41,054 bases of DNA from Marivivens sp. (GTDB taxonomy: Bacteria > Pseudomonadota > Alphaproteobacteria > Rhodobacterales > Rhodobacteraceae), in contig JAEPMR010000014.1 of the NCBI GenBank assembly GCA_017643845.1, positions 1-41,054 of the forward strand. The letters run 5' to 3'. This document shows, piece after piece, positions 1-8,138 of the stretch; the stretch's first letter is position 1, and every line of letters starts with the position of its first letter. A program made the translations under genes and the position numbers. The notes under the pieces were generated by a model, which ran no database searches, was not told the DNA's origin, and saw only the letters and a program-made list of their open reading frames with translations.

Positions 1-909
1 GGCTACCATCCCGCCATGCGCGCCGCGACCGCTGGCAAAGGTCTCTCTGAATATCCAGTCTCGGAACTGTCGGATACGAGGTTCCTCGGATCGCGCCTCC
101 GCATAGGCGACGGAATAGATCAGAACAGGCATCGTGACCGTATCGAAGAGCCGCACCAATCGCCCCGCGTTTACCGTATCCCGAACCATCGCATCATAGG
201 CTAACGCCACACCCTGACCCTGTTCAGCGGCAGTCGTCGCCAGTTCACAGTTTGGAAACACGGGGCCATGCGGCATTTCGGTGACCCTTACACCGGCACG
301 TTCGAACCAAACGCCCCACGCATCCATGACCTCGTCATACATCAGCGGCACCCGCAACAGATCGGAAGCCTCGCCGAGACTGTTCCGCGCGACAAACTCC
401 GGTGCAGCCACCGGATATCTCAACGACTCCATGAGCGGCTCCACCACTGCACCCTTCACGGCACTTGCCCCCCAATGGATGACGATATCTGCGTCATTGC
501 TTGAAAAATCACATGAAGGCGCCCCCTCGGAAACCCGCAGGCGCACATCCTCAGCAAACGGCAAATTCCCCAACCTCGGCACCATGAACCGCGCAGCAAA
601 CCCGGGCGTGCACAAAACACGCAGCGGCGCACCTTCGTGGCGCCCACGCGCAATCGCTGTAGACTGATCCAAATCATCTAGCAGAAATGTCAGACGCGAC
701 GCATATCCCTCGCCCGTTAGCGTGAGCCGCAGCCGGTTTCCGTCCCGCTCGAATAGTTTAGTGTCTAGATACTCTTCCAACCCCCTGATTTGATGACTGA
801 CCGCCGACGGGCTCAGGCACAATTCCTCTGCCGCATCCTTGAAGCTCATCACACGCGCGGCCGCCTCAAAAGCACGGACAGCGGCGAATGGTGGCAGACG
901 GCGGGTCAT
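1..909 (-). CDS. LysR-family transcriptional regulator, GcvA-like (3' end cut by window)
   Basis: A reading frame runs from an ATG at 909 to the window edge without a stop, so the C-terminal end is missing (303 codons visible). The N-terminus starts MTRRLPPFAAVRAFEAAAR and continues with a winged helix-turn-helix containing LCLSPSAVSHQIRGLE, which is the pattern of GcvA/AmpR-type LysR regulators. The rest fits the type 2 periplasmic-binding-like effector domain. It is divergent from the secreted-protein gene at 1019 with 109 bases between the starts, the usual arrangement of a LysR regulator and a target. The effector is not predictable. Family call is firm; GcvA-like is a subgroup resemblance, not evidence for glycine-cleavage control. 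Confidence 0.9.
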   Translation of the reverse strand, partial: MTRRLPPFAAVRAFEAAARVMSFKDAAEELCLSPSAVSHQIRGLEEYLDTKLFERDGNRLRLTLTGEGYASRLTFLLDDLDQSTAIARGRHEGAPLRVLCTPGFAARFMVPRLGNLPFAEDVRLRVSEGAPSCDFSSNDADIVIHWGASAVKGAVVEPLMESLRYPVAAPEFVARNSLGEASDLLRVPLMYDEVMDAWGVWFERAGVRVTEMPHGPVFPNCELATTAAEQGQGVALAYDAMVRDTVNAGRLVRLFDTVTMPVLIYSVAYAEARSEEPRIRQFRDWIFRETFASGRGAHGGMVA

Positions 910-1018
910 GGCGGATGAACTCCTTTCAACAACGGATGAAAATACACCTTTTGCGCGAAAACTGGCTCAAGCTTACCATTTTTTGTGTCTCAATTCAAAA
1001 ACACCAAAAGAGGCGGCC

Positions 1019-1531
1019 ATGCCACTCCACCTACTCGCCGCGATTGCGCTGGCGATCCTCTCGACGATCCTTCCCGCGGGTTCCAGCTCCGCCGCCCCGC
1101 CAGACCCGTTGATTCCAGCCCGGCAGATCGCCGCGCTGGAACACTGGCTCGACCGGAACAGCCCGTGGCCGCGCAAACCAACCCCGCCACAATTTACCCT
1201 CGTAACCCCGGCACAAGCCCAGACCTTGAGCGGTCATGCTGGGCGACTTGGGCTCACGCCACGCGCATATTATGATCCTGAAAGCGCGACGATCACACTT
1301 ATCACCCCATTCAATCCGCGCGACCCATACGACGTCTCCGTCGTGCTTCATGAACTGGTCCACCACCGGCAGCACGATGCCGCACATTGGTATTGCCCCG
1401 GAGCGCAAGAAAAATCCGCGTACGACCTGCAATCGCAATGGCTGTCAGAACGCGGCTTGCCCGACCGGATCAACTGGATCGCCGTCATCCTTGAGGCGGG
1501 CTGCACCCCCCGTGACATCCACCCAGACTGA
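1019..1531 (+). CDS. secreted protein with HExxH motif (putative metallopeptidase-like, DUF6647-type)
   Basis: A 170-residue protein. Residues 1-26 form a signal peptide (hydrophobic LLAAIALAILSTILPAG, then Ala-rich cleavage region). HELVHH at 111-116 gives the HExxH zinc-site pattern, and E131 in the following CPGAQEKSAY segment could be a third ligand. Two cysteines, C126 and C162, could form a disulfide in the periplasm. The start at 1019 is chosen because AGAGG lies just upstream and it places the signal peptide at the N-terminus; a longer frame from 839 would overlap the divergent LysR gene. Resembles small uncharacterised Rhodobacteraceae proteins of the DUF6647 type. Peptidase activity is inferred from the motif only. 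Confidence 0.75.
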   Translation: MPLHLLAAIALAILSTILPAGSSSAAPPDPLIPARQIAALEHWLDRNSPWPRKPTPPQFTLVTPAQAQTLSGHAGRLGLTPRAYYDPESATITLITPFNPRDPYDVSVVLHELVHHRQHDAAHWYCPGAQEKSAYDLQSQWLSERGLPDRINWIAVILEAGCTPRDIHPD

Positions 1532-1600
1532 GGGTGCCGCGCGCGCTGATTGTCTTGTCAGATGTCTCTAGCCGGCGCGTCATTCGCTCGCTGCCGCAGG

Positions 1601-2107
1601 TTATGTTATCTTAATGCCAGTCTTTTTTTCCAACACGTGCAGTCGCGCCATGCTGGTTTCCGTCCAGACATCCGTCCAACGGTAGAATTTTTCTACCTGC
1701 TTGTCCTTGGGCGGGATGATCACCCAATCTTGTTTTGAAACGGTGTAGATATGGACATCGGGTGGGCAGCGATTTGGCGCGTCTAGCGTTCCTACACGAA
1801 TGAACCGAATTGCCTCGCGCAATCCGCCCATATTGTAGTTGCTCCATACGGCGACCCTGCAGCTCGCGCATCGGGCGATGGTCTGCCCTTTCCCGCTAGG
1901 CGTCGGCACATCGAAAGTTTCGACCTTACCCGATGTAACATGCACCCGATCCGTCTCATAAAGCGCATTCAACGCAAAGGCGGAGCCGGAGTTTTGCTGG
2001 CACCCTCCGCAATGGCAGCAATGAACCACCATCGGATCACCCGAAACCTGATACCTAAGCTGGCCGCAGGTGCAGCCGCCTTCATGAATTGGAAGATCAT
2101 CGTTCAT
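1601..2107 (-). CDS. GFA/CENP-V domain protein
   Basis: A 168-residue protein of the glutathione-dependent formaldehyde-activating enzyme (GFA) fold. The zinc-binding cysteines are visible: C12 and C14 (GGCTCGQLRY), C31, C33 and C36 (CHCGGCQ), C80 and C83 (CASC). The family binds two zincs; the prototype Gfa was proposed to help form S-hydroxymethylglutathione, but most members have no proven role, so I do not claim an activity. The start at 2107 is preceded by GGGAG at 6 bases. It lies downstream of the OsmC-like gene on the same strand (55-base gap) and may belong to one transcript with it and the globin gene. Confidence 0.85.
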   Translation of the reverse strand: MNDDLPIHEGGCTCGQLRYQVSGDPMVVHCCHCGGCQQNSGSAFALNALYETDRVHVTSGKVETFDVPTPSGKGQTIARCASCRVAVWSNYNMGGLREAIRFIRVGTLDAPNRCPPDVHIYTVSKQDWVIIPPKDKQVEKFYRWTDVWTETSMARLHVLEKKTGIKIT

Positions 2108-2162
2108 TATTTGCTCCCAGAACGAGGCGGCCGCACTCATCCGTTTTGTTCGGCGATACGAC

Positions 2163-2678
2163 CTAAACGATCGTCACCACCAACTCCGTCGGTGTCTCCG
2201 AGCGGCATCCATCGCCGACCGGAGAACACGTTACCGCATGATCGACGATCTGGCGGAGAACCTGTTCTTCGACGCCTGCCGCACCGATTTTGACTATCAG
2301 TTTCATGTGCAACGGTCCCGCCTTTACCGGCGGCTCGATGCCGAATAGTCCGCGGTCGTCATACACGGTCTCGACAGAGACCTCGAGCGTATCTAGTTGA
2401 AGGCCCAACTCAGCGGCCCGCAATGCAATCCGTGTCGCGTCGCAGGTGACGAGCGACGCCCCAAACAGCCAGCCCGGTGACGGCGCCGTTGCACCGCCAC
2501 CAACTGCCTCGGGCATATCGGTAACGACAGTGTGCCCGTTCTCACTACTCGCGCGGCACCGAAGCCCCCCTTCCATAACGGCGGTAATCGGGGCGCTCGT
2601 TGAAACGGCATCTTTTGGATTTTCCGTAAGGTAGGAAATCACATTCCCGACGGATGTTTGGATATGCTCTACTGACAT
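2163..2678 (-). CDS. OsmC family protein
   Basis: A 171-residue OsmC/Ohr-fold protein. The two redox cysteines of the family are present: C79 in LVTCDATRIALRAAE and C151 in AVTCSPVGD. Members reduce organic hydroperoxides with a dithiol cofactor (Ohr, OsmC) or are YhfA-like with unknown substrates; the sequence does not let me choose. A GGAGGA ribosome binding site sits just ahead of the ATG at 2678. It is between the GFA-fold gene and the truncated hemoglobin gene, suggesting an oxidative or electrophile stress group. Cytoplasmic. Confidence 0.85.
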   Translation of the reverse strand: MSVEHIQTSVGNVISYLTENPKDAVSTSAPITAVMEGGLRCRASSENGHTVVTDMPEAVGGGATAPSPGWLFGASLVTCDATRIALRAAELGLQLDTLEVSVETVYDDRGLFGIEPPVKAGPLHMKLIVKIGAAGVEEQVLRQIVDHAVTCSPVGDGCRSETPTELVVTIV

Positions 2679-2746
2679 TAAGGGTCCTCCACTATTGACC
2701 TAAAGTTTGCAGCTTACAATGAAGCGGCTGTGAATTTTTTTCATTC

Positions 2747-3115
2747 CTATGCGCCGACGATATCCGCCTTCAGCGTATCCAGAAAGCCCATGACCTCCCC
2801 GCCTTCGTCAGGCCCAACGCCCAGCTGCCCTGCGACGTTGACAACGATCTCGATAAACCGGGTCCAGTCCGCATCGGTAATGCCCATGCCTTTATGCGCC
2901 ATCGCCATGTCGCGGCCTTTGTAATACATTTGCCCACCGGTCTCCCGAACAAGGTAGTCGATCAGCGATTGCAGGTCGCGCGCATTGGTGTCCTCGTTGC
3001 GGTTCGCCCAGAACCGCCCAAGCAATTCATCGGTCTGAGCCGTACCAACGACCATCGTTGCAAAGGTGGCGAGCGCGTCATAGCCGCCGAGCCTGTCATA
3101 CAATGAAACTGTCAC
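2747..3115 (-). CDS. group 1 truncated hemoglobin
   Basis: A 122-residue protein with the start SLYDRLGGYDALATF typical of group I truncated hemoglobins and a proximal heme histidine at H74 (GRDMAMAHKGMGI). Such proteins bind O2 and NO and are linked to NO dioxygenation or O2 handling. The start is a GTG at 3115 with AGGAGG eight bases upstream; a longer frame to 3313 exists but would overlap the divergent LysR gene and has no family support. The 130-base space to the LysR start at 3246 probably holds promoters for both. Length matches the family (about 120). Confidence 0.9.
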   Translation of the reverse strand: MTVSLYDRLGGYDALATFATMVVGTAQTDELLGRFWANRNEDTNARDLQSLIDYLVRETGGQMYYKGRDMAMAHKGMGITDADWTRFIEIVVNVAGQLGVGPDEGGEVMGFLDTLKADIVGA

Positions 3116-3212
3116 CTCTATTCCCTCCTGGTTGCATCGGAAATTAAAATTCGCTTGCCGTAGATAATGCCGTCGTGCAGAATTTTGGGAATTCAGGAAA
3201 AATCGACATTTG

Positions 3213-3228
3213 TTTTGCATTTTTGCAC
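3213..3228 (+). promoter_or_regulatory. tandem TTTTGCAT/TTTTGCAC element upstream of a LysR gene
   Basis: Two head-to-tail copies of an 8-base unit, TTTTGCAT then TTTTGCAC, end 17 bases before the ATG of the LysR gene at 3246. The second copy recurs in the same position ahead of another LysR gene (18475-18482, minus strand, 15 bases before its ATG). An autoregulatory operator is inferred; nothing in the sequence proves binding. Confidence 0.4.
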
Positions 3229-3245
3229 AAGGAAGGACTCTAACG

Positions 3246-4133
3246 ATGCACTGGGACGATGCGCGCCTGTTTCTTGCATTCGCCCGAGAGGGATCTTTTA
3301 GCAATGCAGCCAAGCGGTTAGGCGTCCGTCACTCCACTGTATCGCGGCGCATCCATGCGCTCGAGAACGAGCTTGCGACGCCTTTGGTTGAGCGTAGTGC
3401 AAACGGGTACATTCTGACCAAAGCAGGTGAAGATCTCAAACTTTCAGCTTGCCGCATGGAAAAGGAACTGCTCTCGTTTGAGGCGCAAAGTGCGGGCCAG
3501 ACCACCCAAGCCGCAGGCGATCTGCACGTCACCGCGATTGCAAATATGGCCTCTACGGTGCTTATGCCGATTTTCGCGAGATTTCGCGCTGACTATCCCA
3601 ATATCCGGCTACGGATCGATGTCACGAACGATTCAGTGAGACTCACCCAGCGCGAAGCTGACGTCGCTCTTAGGCAGACGAATAACCCTGGCGAGACACT
3701 GATCGGCACGCGCCTGACGACGATTTCCTCTGCCGTTTATGGCGCCATTGAGTATTGCCAGGCTGTGAACTCAGGAAACGCTGAAGAAAAATGGGTTGGC
3801 GTGGACTGCTGCGACAATCATAGGAAATGGACCAGCGAGTCATGCCCTCAAACCGATCACGATTTCTGTGTTGACGAAACATCCCTAACAGCGGCCGCCC
3901 TACGCGAGGGGCTCGGTGTGGGGTACCTGCCCTGTTTCATGGGCGACACTGACCCAACATTGACACGTTTTCACGAGCCGCAGGAAAAGCACGATCTTGG
4001 CCTTTGGTTCCTCTATCACCGTGACCTGCGTAATACGAAACGGGTCACGGTCTTTCGAGAACATATGCAGCGCGAGATCACGGCGCTTGGTCCATTGTTC
4101 GAAGGCAAATCTATATCGACTGAAAATTTCTGA
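3246..4133 (+). CDS. LysR-family transcriptional regulator
   Basis: A 295-residue LysR protein. The N-terminal winged helix-turn-helix (about residues 1-60) contains MHWDDARLFLAFAREGSFSN and VRHSTVSRRIHALE; the remainder is an effector-binding domain. The ATG at 3246 is chosen because AAGGA lies upstream and the protein begins exactly at the family's N-terminus. It is divergent from the truncated hemoglobin gene, so the globin/OsmC/GFA group is its most likely target in addition to itself. Effector unknown. Downstream is the sodB terminator, whose hairpin could also stop this transcript, although only a weak T tract follows on this strand. Confidence 0.9.
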   Translation: MHWDDARLFLAFAREGSFSNAAKRLGVRHSTVSRRIHALENELATPLVERSANGYILTKAGEDLKLSACRMEKELLSFEAQSAGQTTQAAGDLHVTAIANMASTVLMPIFARFRADYPNIRLRIDVTNDSVRLTQREADVALRQTNNPGETLIGTRLTTISSAVYGAIEYCQAVNSGNAEEKWVGVDCCDNHRKWTSESCPQTDHDFCVDETSLTAAALREGLGVGYLPCFMGDTDPTLTRFHEPQEKHDLGLWFLYHRDLRNTKRVTVFREHMQREITALGPLFEGKSISTENF

Positions 4134-4135
4134 GC

Positions 4136-4164
4136 AAAGAAAAACCCCGCCGTGAGGCGGGGTT
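4136..4164 (-). terminator. Rho-independent terminator of sodB
   Basis: AACCCCGCC (4143-4151) and GGCGGGGTT (4156-4164) form a perfect 9-base-pair stem with a 4-base loop. Read on the minus strand it is followed by TTTTTCTTT, the expected U tract for sodB, which ends at 4187. Confidence 0.9.
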
Positions 4165-4186
4165 CTAAAAGCTCCTCACATCGCGC

Positions 4187-4786
4187 TTACATGCGGGACG
4201 CGACGTTCTCCCAGTTGACGAGATTGTCGAGGAAGTTCGTCAGATAGGCCGGCCGCTTGTTGCGGAAGTCGATGTAATAGGAATGCTCCCACACATCGCA
4301 GCCCAGCAGTGCGATCTGTCCAAAGCACAGCGGGTTCACGCCGTTCTCGGTTTTGGTGACAGCCAGCGAGCCGTCAGCATTCTTCACGAGCCACGCCCAG
4401 CCAGAACCAAACTGGCCGGCACCGGCAGCCGAAAACTGCGCTTTAAATTCATCAACCGAACCGAAGGCCTCAACCAATGCCTTTTCCAACTCGCCCGGCA
4501 TCTTGCTCTCGCCCGGGCCCATCATTTCCCAAAACTGGTTGTGGTTCCAGAGCTGGCTGATGTTGTTGAAAATGCCGTTCTGCGCGACCGCACTCTTGTC
4601 ATAGGTGCCGACGATGATCTCTTCCATCGACTTGCCGTCCCATTCGGTTCCGGCGATCAGCTTGTTGCCGTTGTCGACATAAGCCTTGTGATGGAGGTCA
4701 TGGTGATATTCGAGGGTCTCAGCCGACATGCCCTTCGCGGCGAGCGCATCGTGGGCATACGGAAGATCAGGAAGTTCAAAAGCCAT
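4187..4786 (-). CDS. sodB: superoxide dismutase, iron type
   Basis: A 199-residue Fe/Mn superoxide dismutase, which converts superoxide to O2 and H2O2 in the cytoplasm. Metal ligands are visible: H28 (LEYHHDLHH), H82 (QLWNHNQFW), D164 and H168 (CDVWEHSYYIDFRN). The Gln at 79 in FNNISQLWNH is where iron enzymes carry their active-site Gln, so Fe is favoured. Start at 4786 has AGAGGTG upstream; longer frames add a non-family N-terminus. A possible promoter (TTGACC around 4840-4845 with a weak -10 near 4815-4822) lies in the 96-base gap behind the GSCFA gene. A strong terminator follows. Confidence 0.96.
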   Translation of the reverse strand: MAFELPDLPYAHDALAAKGMSAETLEYHHDLHHKAYVDNGNKLIAGTEWDGKSMEEIIVGTYDKSAVAQNGIFNNISQLWNHNQFWEMMGPGESKMPGELEKALVEAFGSVDEFKAQFSAAGAGQFGSGWAWLVKNADGSLAVTKTENGVNPLCFGQIALLGCDVWEHSYYIDFRNKRPAYLTNFLDNLVNWENVASRM

Positions 4787-4882
4787 TGCAGCACCTCTTC
4801 TGTTGCGTCTGCAGGTTACATGATCCCCAGACGCAGCCGGGTCAAGGGAGCAAACCACTCAATTTTCACCGGAATGGACAGG

Positions 4883-6223
4883 CTAGAGCCAATCAATCCT
4901 ATCTCTAAATGGGTTCCGTCTCGGAAAACGCTGGCGATGCTGCTCTAATAGGGCGCGCCCCTCTTCCAGTTTTTTCAAGGGACGGGTCAACGTGATCAAC
5001 CGTTCCAGTGCCAGCGGGCGTTCCGGCGCGACTTCAACAGCTTGGCTCAAACTCTCCCAAGCCTCATCCAGTCGCCCCAACCGGCGTAACGCTGCCGCCT
5101 TTGACATTAGCAGTTGACCATCTTCCTCCACCAGATGAGGGTGATCCCCAAGAAGAGCAAGAATGGCCTCCTGCTCGTCGAGCTGATGCAACTGTTTCAC
5201 GGAGGACATCAGCCCTTCGCGCGTTGCGGCACCTTCCGTATTTCCTCCTTTGACATATGCTTCCAGAACCGCTGCCATAATCCGGTTCACCACATCTGGA
5301 GACACATGCCGGTAATCCCCCCGCGACCAAGCGATCTTCGGATTGGACAGGGTCACAAACTCATATGACGGAAAGTAATCTACGCCTGCCTTGTCCCTTG
5401 TGAATTCATCAAGCGCCGCCCGTTGCACTGATTTCGAATAGGCATTTGCCACCAGCACATCCATGTCACGAAAGGTAGAAAGCAGCGGCACAGGCGACAC
5501 CGTCACCAACATTTTGAGCGGCTTTTTGCGGTGTTTTAGCAGAAGTTGATAAAGCTCCTCCAAGCCATCCATTATCTGCTGATACGACAAAACCCTGAAT
5601 TCAAACCGCTCGGGAAAAGCTTTGATCAACGGGGCCGGCGGCGAAACATTCAGAAACAGATCCAACTCCCTGTCATACCATGTCTCCACATAGCCCAGGG
5701 TCACGATCACCACATCCGCATCAAGTACCTGTGCCATGGCATCCAGGTACCTGTGCCGGAATGCCAATATTTCCTCCATCGGAAATTCCAGCTTCGCCAT
5801 TCCCAATTGGCTGTCGCAATAACGCCCCTTTCCCAGCGGATAGATCAGCGCCTCGCCCGGGAACGTCTCGCGTTCGACGGCCCAGCGGATTTCATTCGTG
5901 ACGGAGTGAATGGAATATTTGTTGAAGAAATTCGCGGCATCGCCGAGGCTTTCACCAATTTCGCCGAGCTCGAATTCGCGGCTCAAGACCCGTTTTCCCG
6001 CAGCCTCAAGAGATTTTTCGACGTTTCGCGCAAAACAAGACCCGATCGCAAAGATCGTATCGTCCGGCCCGATTTCAAAGGTTGGCCGCACATCTGGAGA
6101 TGCCAGAGGATAGAGTCTTGTGCCGTCCCGTTCCGGTGACGGATACCTGCGCAGCCCGTTCGAGCGCGCTCGTGACATCGCTTCTGATGCACTAATCCGT
6201 TCTATATCTGGTTGCCTGTCCAT
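4883..6223 (-). CDS. GSCFA-domain protein with C-terminal helical repeat region
   Basis: About 446 residues. The N-terminal domain carries the defining GSCFA motif at residues 61-65 (IFAIGSCFARN); further conserved-looking segments are VIVTLGYVETWYD and TVSPVPL. GSCFA proteins belong to the SGNH-hydrolase-like group and are often found with capsule or exopolysaccharide genes. From about residue 345 the protein looks like TPR-type helical repeats (KAAALRRLGRLDEAWESL). The start is uncertain: ATG at 6223 is chosen, but GTG at 6280 and ATG at 6178 are possible and none has a clear ribosome binding site. It is divergent from the family 61 glycosyltransferase gene at 6401. Substrate unknown. Confidence 0.85.
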   Translation of the reverse strand: MDRQPDIERISASEAMSRARSNGLRRYPSPERDGTRLYPLASPDVRPTFEIGPDDTIFAIGSCFARNVEKSLEAAGKRVLSREFELGEIGESLGDAANFFNKYSIHSVTNEIRWAVERETFPGEALIYPLGKGRYCDSQLGMAKLEFPMEEILAFRHRYLDAMAQVLDADVVIVTLGYVETWYDRELDLFLNVSPPAPLIKAFPERFEFRVLSYQQIMDGLEELYQLLLKHRKKPLKMLVTVSPVPLLSTFRDMDVLVANAYSKSVQRAALDEFTRDKAGVDYFPSYEFVTLSNPKIAWSRGDYRHVSPDVVNRIMAAVLEAYVKGGNTEGAATREGLMSSVKQLHQLDEQEAILALLGDHPHLVEEDGQLLMSKAAALRRLGRLDEAWESLSQAVEVAPERPLALERLITLTRPLKKLEEGRALLEQHRQRFPRRNPFRDRIDWL

Positions 6224-6400
6224 CTCTTTTTGCCCCGCTCTGGCCTGCTTTTGCGCAGTGCTCTGAAAAAAGGCTACCACCGGAGGGACTCGTCATTCAA
6301 GAACTATGAGAACACCGCAACCTGAACCGACTTTGCTTTTTACAACCATAGGAATTTGGATTACGAAAATCAAAACAACGAAAAACAGGGTTTAGAGGTT

Positions 6401-7522
6401 ATGTCGAACGCAGTTGCCGCCACGGTGCCAGATCTGTCTCACTCCATTGCGGACCGCATCACCCTGGTGGACGACGCCCTTGTAATTCCCCCTCCGAAAG
6501 ACGGCCAGAACCGCTCCGTGCAGAAATCCGGCGTGCTGGATGCAGAGGGAATGCACATCGAAAACTCGATCACATGGCGTGGCCCTAATCAGGTCACCCA
6601 TGCACCAGACAAACCGGCCGAAGAAGAGATCGAACATCTCGCCGGCACATGGATGTTCCTCGGACCGCTATTCGGACATTTCGGTCATTTTCTCGTAGAA
6701 AGCATCTCACGGATCTGGGCCTATGGCGCGCTTAAGGACAAGATTGATGGTGTGCTCTATGTCCCGAAATTCCAAAATCGCCCCGAACACGTGCTCTCAG
6801 TCTATGAGCCGTTCCTGAAGGCACTTGGTGTAGATACAAAAGTTCTCAACCTTTCCGAACCCACGCGCGTAGAGCGGCTATATGTCCCCCAGCAGGGCTT
6901 TGGAATGTTCCAGATGATCGAAGGCGCCCCTGAGTTCCGTGAATTCATCAATGCTCACGCTGGCGCAGACGTGGAGCCGAAAGGTGCGAAAAAGATCTAC
7001 GTTTCACGCTCGGCTCTACCGCCGATCCGCGGCTCCATCATCGGAGAGAGAATTTTGGAAACGTGGCTAGAGGCCGAGGGGTATGAGATATACCACCCGC
7101 AAAAACACAACCACTTAGAGCAGATCGCGGCCTATAAAGCGGCTACCCACATAATCGCAGTGGATTGCTCACCATTGCACCTCATCGCGCTGGTCGGCAA
7201 CGAGGCGCAGAAGATCGGGATCATAGCCCGCCGCTCCGGCGATCTGGATAAAATCTTCGCCCGGCAAATTCGCGCCTTTAAAGGCGCTGATGCCCACGCC
7301 TTTAACGCGTTAGAAAGAAACTGGATCGAAAACCACGCTACCCGCCCAAGCCGCACAAGTTGGGGCGAGGTCAACTTCCCCAAATTGCATGAGGCGCTAC
7401 TGGCCGCAGGACTGATTTCAAACCCTGATCCCTGGCCCCCTCTTAACGATCATCAGATTGGAGAGCTCGTCGATCAAGTTGCCGAAGGCGTGGGAACACC
7501 GTTTAAGCCGTTTGAAAACTAG
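6401..7522 (+). CDS. glycosyltransferase family 61 protein
   Basis: About 373 residues. The signature LFGHFGHFLVESISRIWAY (residues 90-108) and the C-terminal KIYVSRSALPPIRG and AVDCSPLHLIAL segments are typical of GT61 (DUF563) proteins, which transfer sugars in capsule, O-antigen or exopolysaccharide assembly. ATG at 6401 is preceded by AGAGGTT; a TTG at 6356 would add 15 residues with no support. It is divergent from the GSCFA gene; the pair probably serves one surface polysaccharide or glycoconjugate. A strong terminator hairpin follows immediately. Acceptor and donor are unknown. Confidence 0.85.
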   Translation: MSNAVAATVPDLSHSIADRITLVDDALVIPPPKDGQNRSVQKSGVLDAEGMHIENSITWRGPNQVTHAPDKPAEEEIEHLAGTWMFLGPLFGHFGHFLVESISRIWAYGALKDKIDGVLYVPKFQNRPEHVLSVYEPFLKALGVDTKVLNLSEPTRVERLYVPQQGFGMFQMIEGAPEFREFINAHAGADVEPKGAKKIYVSRSALPPIRGSIIGERILETWLEAEGYEIYHPQKHNHLEQIAAYKAATHIIAVDCSPLHLIALVGNEAQKIGIIARRSGDLDKIFARQIRAFKGADAHAFNALERNWIENHATRPSRTSWGEVNFPKLHEALLAAGLISNPDPWPPLNDHQIGELVDQVAEGVGTPFKPFEN

Positions 7523-7562
7523 ACGCACGGCACAGCGACTGCTGATGCCGTGCGTAACTTTT
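7523..7562. terminator. bidirectional terminator between GT61 and soxG
   Basis: ACGCACGGCA (7523-7532) pairs perfectly with TGCCGTGCGT (7546-7555), and the intervening bases extend it with CAGC/GCTG around a GACT loop, leaving one bulged A. AACTTTTCC follows on the plus strand; TAGTTTTC follows on the minus strand. It separates the converging GT61 gene and sarcosine oxidase operon and can serve both. Confidence 0.85.
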
Positions 7563-7574
7563 CCGCTGGGCAGT

Positions 7575-8138
7575 TCAGAAAGCCTCTACCGCTCCCGTCT
7601 CAGCACTCGTGGCCAGCAGGTCGAACATATACTGCCCGACCGAGCGGAAGCAGATGACGTGAATCGTCTCCGCATCGCTCATCCAGAACGCCGCCGCAGC
7701 TTGTGCCATACGGGTGCGACGCAGCTCCCCGGGGCCAAAGCTGTCAGGATGCATGTCCACAGGAGCAATCTTGGCAATCACATCCCGCGCGCTTGCGCCT
7801 TCAACCGCAAAGAACGCCCGCGCATCCGAGACATTCACCGCAAGGGAATGTGTCCCCGCAAGCGCCGCTTCAAGCGACGCAACAGCCGCATCCGCCTCGC
7901 CGTAAGGCACCAGCAACAGTAGCTCGTCGGGTGACATCCACGCCACGCCCTTGCCGTCGGCAAAAGCGATCTCGCGCGCCTTCGGCACTGCATGGCCGGT
8001 CGCAGCCTTCACCGCGCTTTTCAGCTTCGCCGCCGAAAGATCACCGCGCAGGGTGATCATTCCCTGAAGCCCTGCATCCCGTACACGGATCGAGGTGCCG
8101 CGCTCGGCGCCATTCATCACGCTCACCGCCTCAGACAT
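7575..8138 (-). CDS. soxG: sarcosine oxidase, gamma subunit
   Basis: A 187-residue protein matching the gamma subunit of heterotetrameric sarcosine oxidase, a GcvT-like small subunit needed for assembly (SPDELLLLVPYGEA, NVSDARAFFAVEGASARDVIAK, VICFRSVGQYMFDLL). The ATG at 8138 follows GGGAG and overlaps the end of soxA by 8 bases, so translation is probably coupled. It is the last gene of the soxB-soxD-soxA-soxG operon. The known enzyme oxidises sarcosine to glycine, giving H2O2 and 5,10-methylene-tetrahydrofolate (or formaldehyde without folate). Confidence 0.93.
   Translation of the reverse strand: MSEAVSVMNGAERGTSIRVRDAGLQGMITLRGDLSAAKLKSAVKAATGHAVPKAREIAFADGKGVAWMSPDELLLLVPYGEADAAVASLEAALAGTHSLAVNVSDARAFFAVEGASARDVIAKIAPVDMHPDSFGPGELRRTRMAQAAAAFWMSDAETIHVICFRSVGQYMFDLLATSAETGAVEAF

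Noticed and set aside
3116-3313. Extended N-terminus of the truncated hemoglobin
   Set aside because: The upstream codons encode a basic sequence unlike the family and overlap the LysR gene; the GTG at 3115 has an excellent AGGAGG.
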